Assembly (NCBI GenBank): GCA_027296025.1
Contig: JAPUJU010000093.1
Location: forward strand, 1 to 5,429
Reading direction: 5' to 3'
DNA length: 5,429 nt
Source: a bacterium
Lineage (GTDB): Bacteria > Krumholzibacteriota > Krumholzibacteriia > WVZY01
The stretch's first letter is position 1; each line of letters begins with the position of its first letter. Both the position numbers and the translations under genes were made by a program. Shown one piece after another: positions 1 to 5,429 of this stretch. The notes below the pieces were generated by a model that worked only from the letters and a program-made list of their open reading frames with translations, did no database searches and was not told the DNA's origin.

Positions 1-8
1 GGGATTAG
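1..8 (+). CDS. 3' end of upstream gene, probably nuoK (partial)
   Basis: Only the last bases of an upstream gene could be here. One frame gives an Asp codon followed by TAG at 6-8, which would be a plausible end for NuoK, the subunit normally encoded just before nuoL. A second frame stays open from base 1 to a TGA at 31-33, but it reads as a short, arginine-rich peptide (GISSRRARGI) that does not resemble a NuoK C-terminus. The assignment rests on gene order in complex I operons and not on recognisable protein sequence. The frame choice is a weak preference. Confidence 0.3.
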
Positions 9-36
9 TTCGCGGCGTGCCCGCGGAATTTGAACC

Positions 37-2022
37 ATGCACGAGGCCATCTGGATTATCCCACTGGCGCCACTCGTCGGCGCGTACATCAACGGCAAGC
101 TCGCCGCTTTGTACGCCCGGCGTGGGAGGGGTCCCAGCGAGAAGCTGATTGCCGCGATCGGCGTCGTTGCTCCGCTCGTGTCGTTCGTCGTCGCGTGCTC
201 GGTGTTTCTGCATTTCCGGGGGCTCGAGGGTGCGGAACGCATGGTTATTGTCGATTTGTTTCCGTGGATTGTTTCCGGAAACCTGAACATCGGCTTCTCG
301 CTGATGATCGACTCGTTGTCGATGCTGATGGTGCTGGTGGTAACGGGAATCGGTACGGTGATCCACATCTACTCGGTTGGTTACATGCACGGTGATCGGG
401 GGTTTGCGCGCTACTTCGCCTACCTCAACCTCTTCATGTTTTCGATGCTCATGCTCGTCATGGGCAAGAACCTCCTCATCCTTTTTGTGGGCTGGGAAGG
501 CGTGGGTCTGTGCTCGTACCTGCTGATCGGATTCTGGTACAAGGATCTGGCCAATGCGGCGGCCGGTAAGAAAGCATTCATCGTTAACCGTATCGGCGAT
601 TTCGCCTTTCTCATCGGGATGTTCGTTCTGTTCGTTGCGACGAGCCGCATGGGCGAGGGAACGCTGGACTTCGTGGCCCTTCGGGCTATGGTGAGCGAGC
701 ATCCGCAAGCGTTCGCGGCGACTGCGACCGCGGCCGGGATCCTGTTGTTCATCGGAGCCTGCGGGAAGTCCGCGCAGATTCCATTGTTCGTCTGGCTTCC
801 CGACGCAATGGCGGGTCCGACGCCGGTCAGCGCGCTGATCCACGCCGCGACGATGGTCACCGCGGGTGTTTACATGGTCACCCGACTCTCGTTCCTGTAC
901 CTCCAGAGCGACGTTGCGATGGCGGTCGTTGCGACGGTTGGCGCGTTCACCGCGCTGTTTGCGGCGACGATCGGTATCTGCCAGCGGGACATCAAGAAGG
1001 TGCTGGCGTACTCGACAATCAGCCAGCTGGGATACATGTTTGCGGCGCTCGGTGTGGGCGCATTCAGTGCGGGCATCTTTCATCTCATGACGCATGCCTT
1101 CTTCAAGGCGTGCCTCTTTCTCGGTTCCGGTTCAGTGATTCATGCGATGAGCGGCGAGCAGGACATGTTCAAGATGGGAGCGCTCGGTAAGAAGATGAAA
1201 ATCACGGCGCTCACATTCATCATCGCAGCGGTCGCGATCGCCGGCGTACCGCCACTCGCGGGGTTCTTCTCGAAAGACGAGATCCTGCTCTACACATTCA
1301 CATCGCACCTGCAGCCCCTCGGAATGGTCCTGTGGGGCCTGCTCTTCATCGGGGCGGGAATCACCGCGTTCTACGTTTTTCGTGCAGTGTTTCTGACGTT
1401 CTTCGGGGAACGACGCTACACGGACGAGGTGGCCCACCACGTGCACGAATCGCCGCTGTCGATGACGATTCCGCTCATCCTGCTCGCGGTCGGCTCCATC
1501 TTCGCCGGTTTTCTCGGTGTGCCGGGCGTTCTCGGCGGGTCCAACCATCTGCACCACTATCTGGAGCCATCTATTGGGCTCCTGGCGGCGCACGGCGACG
1601 ATGTCTCACACGCGGTGGCGGCCGGGCACGCGTCGCAGAGCGCCGAGGTCACGCTGATGGTGTTGTCGGTGCTGGCAGGTCTTCTCGGTATTTTCGTGGC
1701 GTACATACTCTACATCAGGCGGCCGGACAGACCGGCGCAGCTTACCATGAAGCTGGGCCGGCTCTATCACCTGGTCTATAACAAATACTTTGTCGACGAA
1801 GCCTACGACGCGATGATCGTCAAGCCGGGCTACCTTATTTCGAACCGGTTTCTGTTCAACCTGGTCGACGTAAAGATTATCGATTCGATCGTCAATACGA
1901 TCGGCGTTGGTACGCGGCTCATGGGGTCGCTCTTCCGGTTGTTGCAGACCGGAGTCGTTCGGACGTACGCGTTCTTTTTTCTCATTGGAATTCTGTACGT
2001 GATTTACAAGATGGTTGGCTGA
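37..2022 (+). CDS. nuoL: NADH-quinone oxidoreductase subunit L (NuoL)
   Basis: Distal membrane-arm subunit of respiratory complex I (NDH-1). It is an antiporter-like protein that helps couple quinone reduction to proton pumping across the cytoplasmic membrane. At 661 residues it is in the normal NuoL range, with about 16 hydrophobic segments. Residues important in E. coli NuoL are all present: Glu154 in WEGVGLCSYLLIG (E. coli Glu144), Arg185 and Asp188 (Asp178), Lys244 in GKSAQIPL (Lys229), His269 in ALIHAATM (His254), His349, His353 and Lys357 in FHLMTHAFFK (334/338/342), and Lys413 in FFSKDE (Lys399). The stretch from about 565 to 635 matches the amphipathic lateral helix (HL), and the last membrane anchor is about 640-658. 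A His-rich loop lies at 504-531. The ATG at 37 begins a typical N-terminus (IIPLAPLVGA); only a weak GGAA at 25-28 precedes it, so translation may be coupled to the upstream gene. nuoM follows after 3 bp. Confidence 0.97.
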   Translation: MHEAIWIIPLAPLVGAYINGKLAALYARRGRGPSEKLIAAIGVVAPLVSFVVACSVFLHFRGLEGAERMVIVDLFPWIVSGNLNIGFSLMIDSLSMLMVLVVTGIGTVIHIYSVGYMHGDRGFARYFAYLNLFMFSMLMLVMGKNLLILFVGWEGVGLCSYLLIGFWYKDLANAAAGKKAFIVNRIGDFAFLIGMFVLFVATSRMGEGTLDFVALRAMVSEHPQAFAATATAAGILLFIGACGKSAQIPLFVWLPDAMAGPTPVSALIHAATMVTAGVYMVTRLSFLYLQSDVAMAVVATVGAFTALFAATIGICQRDIKKVLAYSTISQLGYMFAALGVGAFSAGIFHLMTHAFFKACLFLGSGSVIHAMSGEQDMFKMGALGKKMKITALTFIIAAVAIAGVPPLAGFFSKDEILLYTFTSHLQPLGMVLWGLLFIGAGITAFYVFRAVFLTFFGERRYTDEVAHHVHESPLSMTIPLILLAVGSIFAGFLGVPGVLGGSNHLHHYLEPSIGLLAAHGDDVSHAVAAGHASQSAEVTLMVLSVLAGLLGIFVAYILYIRRPDRPAQLTMKLGRLYHLVYNKYFVDEAYDAMIVKPGYLISNRFLFNLVDVKIIDSIVNTIGVGTRLMGSLFRLLQTGVVRTYAFFFLIGILYVIYKMVG

Positions 2023-2025
2023 ACC

Positions 2026-3576
2026 ATGGACCTTATCAGTACCGTAACGTTTTTACCTCTCTTTGGCGCCATCGTGCTGATGTTCTTCCCAAGGGAACAC
2101 GAGGGTGCGTCGCGCGTGTTTTCGTTTCTCGTGACGGTAGTTGCGTTTTTTTTATCGCTGAAACTTCTATACGGATTTCAGACGAACGCCGACATGCAAT
2201 TCGTCAAAGACATGCCGTGGATAGCATCCCTCGGGATTTCCTACAAGGTCGGAGTTGACGGGATCAGCCTTTTTCTTGTGCTGCTCGTCACGTTTACGAT
2301 GCCAATCGCCGTGCTGAGCTCGTTCCGGGCAATTACGGATCGTGTGAAGGAGTTCCACGTGTGCATGCTGTTGTTAGAGACGGCCATGCTGGGTGCGTTC
2401 GTTTCGCTCGATCTCTTTCTGTTCTATGTATTCTGGGAAATGATGCTGATTCCCATGTATTTCCTTATCGGCATGTGGGGCGGAAAGCGGCGGATCTACG
2501 AGACGATCAAGTTCTTTATCTTCACGATGATCGGATCGCTGCTCATGCTCGTGGGGATTCTGTACGTGGTCTTCCAGTTCAAGGCTCAGACGGGCACCCT
2601 GACTTTCGACCTGTTCCGGCTCTACGACGTGCAACTGTCGGCGCAATCGCAGTGGCTCGTCTTCCTGGCGTTCGCGCTGTCGTTCGCGATCAAGGTGCCG
2701 ATGTTTCCGTTTCACACGTGGCTGCCCGACGCGCACGTCGAGGCTCCCACGGCGGCTTCGGTCATTCTGGCAGGCGTTCTCCTGAAGATGGGCGGCTATG
2801 GGTTTCTCCGGTTCGCCATGCCGCTTTTCCCCGAAGCCGCGTTGCGAGGTGCTCCGATCATTGTCGCCCTCGCACTCATTGGAATCATCTACGGTGCCCT
2901 CGTCGCCATGGTGCAGAAGGACGTGAAAAAACTTGTCGCGTACTCTTCCGTTTCTCATCTCGGTTTCGTAATGCTCGGCCTGTTCGCCCTGAACAGTATC
3001 GGCGTAACCGGCGCCATCTACCAGATGTTGAATCACGGGCTCTCGACCGGCGCTCTCTTTCTCCTCGTCGGCATCATCTATGAGAGGCGGCACACGCGCC
3101 TCATTGAAGACTTCGGGGGACTGACCCGTGTGATGCCGTGGTTCGCGGTGTATTTCATGATCGTTACCCTCTCGTCGATCGGGCTGCCGCTCACAAACGG
3201 ATTCGTCGGCGAGTTTCTGATTCTTCTCGGTGCGTTTAAGGCGAATCCGATGTGGGGAATTGTTGCGGCGATCGGTGTCGTGCTTGGCGCGATTTACATG
3301 CTGTGGATGTACCAGCGCGTGTTTTTCGGTGAGATCACGCATGCAGAGAACGAAAATCTGAAAGATCTCTCCGGCCGTGAGATCGCTGTCCTTGCACCGA
3401 TCATCGCACTGATTTTCTTCATGGGGATTTTCCCGAACCCGATTCTGCGACGCATGGAACCGGCCGTAGATAAGTTTATCGAGCGTGTTGTCGAAAAGCG
3501 CGTCGCTCGGGAGTCTCAGGCGGGCTTCGAGGAGTTCGTGGTAGAGAACGACGCGGGAGCGGGTGAGGTCCGATGA
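2026..3576 (+). CDS. nuoM: NADH-quinone oxidoreductase subunit M (NuoM)
   Basis: Middle antiporter-like subunit of the complex I membrane arm, sitting between NuoL and NuoN and providing one proton channel. The 516-residue protein has about 14 hydrophobic segments, close to the E. coli length of 509. Visible family motifs carry the functional residues: Glu138 in FWEMMLIPMYFLIG (E. coli Glu144), Lys223 in AIKVPMFPFHTWLPDAH (Lys234), Lys254 in LLKMGGYG (Lys265), His337 in LNHGLSTGALFLL and Glu396 in NGFVGEF (Glu407). The WLPDAHVEAPTAASV block distinguishes it from NuoL (WLPDAMAGPTPVSAL) and NuoN. After the last membrane helix (about 452-471) there is a charged tail of roughly 40 residues. The ATG at 2026 lies 3 bp after the nuoL stop, with no good Shine-Dalgarno, which suggests translational coupling. 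The stop overlaps the nuoN start by 4 bp. Confidence 0.97.
   Translation: MDLISTVTFLPLFGAIVLMFFPREHEGASRVFSFLVTVVAFFLSLKLLYGFQTNADMQFVKDMPWIASLGISYKVGVDGISLFLVLLVTFTMPIAVLSSFRAITDRVKEFHVCMLLLETAMLGAFVSLDLFLFYVFWEMMLIPMYFLIGMWGGKRRIYETIKFFIFTMIGSLLMLVGILYVVFQFKAQTGTLTFDLFRLYDVQLSAQSQWLVFLAFALSFAIKVPMFPFHTWLPDAHVEAPTAASVILAGVLLKMGGYGFLRFAMPLFPEAALRGAPIIVALALIGIIYGALVAMVQKDVKKLVAYSSVSHLGFVMLGLFALNSIGVTGAIYQMLNHGLSTGALFLLVGIIYERRHTRLIEDFGGLTRVMPWFAVYFMIVTLSSIGLPLTNGFVGEFLILLGAFKANPMWGIVAAIGVVLGAIYMLWMYQRVFFGEITHAENENLKDLSGREIAVLAPIIALIFFMGIFPNPILRRMEPAVDKFIERVVEKRVARESQAGFEEFVVENDAGAGEVR
3565..3568 (+). promoter_or_regulatory. Putative Shine-Dalgarno (GAGG) for nuoN
   Basis: A GAGG core within GGGTGAGG lies inside the last codons of nuoM. 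It is 4 bases from the ATG at 3573 and 7 bases from the in-frame ATG at 3576. The longer spacing is closer to the usual optimum, so this site bears on which of the two adjacent ATG codons is used. It is the clearest ribosome binding site in the window, but it is still only a four-base match. Confidence 0.45.
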
Positions 3577-5072
3577 TGCCGGCCTTCACGATCGACGTCG
3601 TTTATCAACTCATGCCGCTGGTTGTCCTGCTCGTCGGTGGGCTCGGGTTCATGCTCGCCGGCGCTATGACCCGGAGCGCGGGGCCGTTGCAGCGCGGGTT
3701 TGCGCTGGCGACGCTTTTCGTCACGCTCCTCTACGTGTTCAAGCTGTGGGGTGCAGATGCCGGTCCCATACTCCACGGAATGTTGATCATGGACCGCTTC
3801 GCATTGTTCTTTCTGGTGGTCGTCATTATCTGTGCTCTCGGCACGATTCTCATTTCCAACGGGTACCTGGATCGCTTCGGACTGAACCGTGGGGAGTTCT
3901 TCTCGATGGTGTTCTTCTCCACAATGGGGATGGGAGTGCTCGTTTCCGCGTACGATTTGATTTCGGTTTTTCTTGGCATTGAACTCATGAGTCTCGCAAT
4001 CTATGTTCTAGTAGCGTTCCGCCGCCGGGATTTCTTTTCCAACGAAGCGGCGCTCAAGTACTTCATCATGGGCGCGTTCGCGATCGCGTTTTATTTGTTC
4101 GGTGTCTCTCTGATCTATGGGCTCTGTGGCAGCACGAACTTCGAGGCGATTGCTGTCGCCGTCAGCGAACGGAACCTGGCGCAGCAGCCAGTTTTCCTTC
4201 TTGCTATCGGTTTGATCATCGGCGCGATGGGCTTCAAGGTGTCGTCGGTTCCGTTTCACATGTGGACGCCAGACGTATACCAGGGGGCACCGACGCCGAT
4301 CACGTCTTTCATGGCGACTGCAGTGAAGGCGGCGAGCTTTGCCGCGTTCCTCAGGCTGTTTTACACGTGCTTCATGGCCAGCAAGGATCAGTGGGTCGGT
4401 ATCATAATCGTCCTGGCCATCCTGACGATGACCATCGGGAACCTCGTGGCGCTCGTACAGCGCAACCTGAAACGCATGCTGGCCTACTCGAGCATCGCTC
4501 ACGCCGGCTACATCATGGTCGGTCTCGTGGCGCTCTCGGTCGACGATACCAAGGCGGCGTCTGCGATCATGTACTACACCCTCGTGTATGCGTTCATGAC
4601 GATGGGTGCCTTTGCGGTGGTCAGCCTGCTCGAGCGGCGTGCCGACGAGCGGGGACTGGAGGGTGGAGACTACGCGGGGCTGGGTCTTCGGAGGCCGTTC
4701 GTCGGGCTGTGCATGGCGGTGTTCATGTTCTCGCTGGCTGGCATCCCGCCGACGGCGGGCTTTTTCGGGAAGTACTACATGTTCAGCGCGGCGGTCGACC
4801 AGGGATACGTAACGCTCGCCGTGATCGGCGTGTTGAACAGCGCAGTATCGCTCTACTACTACCTGCGTGTGGTGGTCTCGATGTATATGCAGAAGAGCGA
4901 TGAGGCCGCGCCGACGTACGACGACTATGCGACCCGGTTCGTCACGCTCGTCGCACTGCTTGCCGTGTTGTGGCTGGGTATCGGCCCTTCGGGGTGGGTT
5001 CCCGGTGTAGAAACTATCCTCGACTGGACGCGCGCCTCACTCGCAGGTGTGTTGGAACTTTCCTCGCGCTAG
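3573..5072 (+). CDS. nuoN: NADH-quinone oxidoreductase subunit N (NuoN)
   Basis: Third antiporter-like subunit of complex I, located nearest the quinone-proximal subunits (NuoA, J, K, H) in the membrane arm. It has 499 residues and about 14 hydrophobic segments, slightly longer than the E. coli protein (485). Functional residues are conserved: Glu137 in FLGIELMSLAIYVLV (E. coli Glu133), Lys162 in ALKYFIMG (Lys158), Lys222 and His229 in GFKVSSVPFHMWTPDVYQGAP (Lys217, His224), Lys252 in AVKAASF (Lys247) and Lys400 in GFFGKYYMF (Lys395). The FHMWTPDVYQGAPTP block is diagnostic of NuoN. The first ATG overlaps the nuoM stop (ATGA), and a second ATG follows immediately; the latter is better spaced from the GAGG at 3565-3568, so the protein may be 498 residues. 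It is the last gene of the + strand run and ends two bases from a convergent cupin gene. Confidence 0.97.
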   Translation: MMPAFTIDVVYQLMPLVVLLVGGLGFMLAGAMTRSAGPLQRGFALATLFVTLLYVFKLWGADAGPILHGMLIMDRFALFFLVVVIICALGTILISNGYLDRFGLNRGEFFSMVFFSTMGMGVLVSAYDLISVFLGIELMSLAIYVLVAFRRRDFFSNEAALKYFIMGAFAIAFYLFGVSLIYGLCGSTNFEAIAVAVSERNLAQQPVFLLAIGLIIGAMGFKVSSVPFHMWTPDVYQGAPTPITSFMATAVKAASFAAFLRLFYTCFMASKDQWVGIIIVLAILTMTIGNLVALVQRNLKRMLAYSSIAHAGYIMVGLVALSVDDTKAASAIMYYTLVYAFMTMGAFAVVSLLERRADERGLEGGDYAGLGLRRPFVGLCMAVFMFSLAGIPPTAGFFGKYYMFSAAVDQGYVTLAVIGVLNSAVSLYYYLRVVVSMYMQKSDEAAPTYDDYATRFVTLVALLAVLWLGIGPSGWVPGVETILDWTRASLAGVLELSSR

Positions 5073-5074
5073 AA

Positions 5075-5429
5075 TTACTCGTCGCGGTTTACCGTTTCCG
5101 GTGAAAACGCGGGCAGGCAGATTGCTATATAATCGGCTCCGTCGGCTTCGGGAGTGCTGTACTGGACCCACTCGCCCTTGTGACAGATCACGGCTTCGCC
5201 GGCACGCACGTCGAGCGTTCCCATCTTTGAGGTAACACGGAGCATCCCCCGCAGGATGAGCGTATACTCGTCGAACTCCGGCGTCTGGCCGGGTTCCTGC
5301 CAGCCGCTCGGGCTTTGCATGCGCGCGACACTGACTCTCGATGTGTCCGCGTTCACGCGGCCGATATACTCCTCGATAATCTTTGGCTTGTTGCCCGCAG
5401 GCTCAATGACAGTGGGTTTTTCGATGTGG
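5075..5429 (-). CDS. Small single-domain cupin protein (5' end outside window)
   Basis: The reverse-strand frame is open from the right edge (first full codon 5428-5426) to TAA at 5077-5075, giving 117 visible residues. They start HIEKPTVIEPAGNKPKIIEE and continue into a cupin beta-barrel. Motif 1 is at visible residues 42-61 (Gly42, Glu54, Gly61) and motif 2 at about 77-91 (Gly77, Gly85). A GTG at 5356 can serve as a start in silico, but the coding sequence clearly extends upstream of it, with family-like residues (IIEEYIGRV) reading straight through. The true start is probably only a few codons past the window edge, since such proteins are usually about 115-125 residues. The histidines expected as metal ligands in both motifs are replaced (Gln48, Pro50, Val88), so metal binding is uncertain. 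No signal peptide is visible; a cytoplasmic location is likely. The specific function is unknown. It converges on nuoN with a 2-bp gap and is not part of the nuo operon. Confidence 0.85.
   Translation of the reverse strand, partial: HIEKPTVIEPAGNKPKIIEEYIGRVNADTSRVSVARMQSPSGWQEPGQTPEFDEYTLILRGMLRVTSKMGTLDVRAGEAVICHKGEWVQYSTPEADGADYIAICLPAFSPETVNRDE

Noticed and set aside
2120..2153. T8 run as the tail of an intrinsic terminator inside nuoM.
   Set aside because: I found no stable GC-rich hairpin directly upstream, and the run encodes ordinary nuoM residues.
2361..3083. A 240-codon open frame on the + strand in an alternative frame of nuoM.
   Set aside because: Low-complexity Arg/His/Ala-rich translation lying wholly within the conserved nuoM frame; a codon-bias shadow.
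2374..3342. A 322-codon open frame on the - strand inside nuoM.
   Set aside because: Its translation is extremely rich in Arg, His, Glu and Asp with no recognisable domain, as expected from the antisense of a hydrophobic, GC-rich membrane protein gene. The + strand frame is clearly NuoM.
4008..4502. Antisense open frame of 164 codons within nuoN.
   Set aside because: Same antisense signature (charged, Arg/Asp-rich, no motif), fully covered by conserved nuoN sequence.
37..5072. Possibility that the three genes are Mrp-type or hydrogenase-linked antiporter subunits and not complex I.
   Set aside because: The order L-M-N, the separate NuoL, NuoM and NuoN signature blocks, NuoL's C-terminal lateral helix region and the overall lengths fit NDH-1 best.
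5088..5107. Imperfect hairpin (ACCG/CGGT with flanking GTTT/AAAC) as a terminator.
   Set aside because: The stem is short and bulged, and no T-tract follows on either strand, so I do not call an intrinsic terminator.
5128..5133. TATAAT, a perfect -10 hexamer on the + strand just after nuoN.
   Set aside because: There is no TTGACA-like element about 17 bases upstream, and it lies within cupin codons (Asp-Tyr-Ile) with no + strand gene downstream in the window.

Overview
The window is the distal end of a bacterial respiratory complex I operon. It carries three complete, adjacent genes on the + strand, nuoL, nuoM and nuoN, followed by a convergent single-domain cupin gene on the - strand that runs off the right edge. 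The composition is moderately GC-rich by eye. The NuoL-NuoM-NuoN order and family type fit a Gram-negative-like bacterium with a standard 14-subunit NDH-1. I cannot name the phylum from the sequence alone.

Layout: positions 1-36 hold the last bases of an upstream gene (by gene order probably nuoK) and a short leader. nuoL (37-2022) and nuoM (2026-3576) are separated by 3 bp. nuoM and nuoN (3573-5072) overlap by 4 bp in an ATGA junction. The cupin gene ends at 5075, two bases after the nuoN stop, and its N-terminal codons lie beyond the window. There is no gene-free stretch longer than about 40 bases.

How the genes work together: NuoL, NuoM and NuoN are the three Mrp-antiporter-like subunits of the membrane arm. 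Each carries a half-channel with key Glu and Lys residues in broken transmembrane helices, and NuoL adds the long lateral helix that braces the other two. All the charged residues I could align with the E. coli proteins are present, so these look like working proton-translocating subunits, not degraded or divergent antiporter relatives. The cupin is unlikely to belong to the operon, because it is on the opposite strand and has its own promoter outside the window.

I found no mobile element, CRISPR array, RNA gene or evidence of a new system. The points most worth a second look are the cupin's missing canonical metal-ligand histidines, the 2-bp tail-to-tail gene junction without a visible terminator, and the identical TGAACCATG junctions before nuoL and nuoM.
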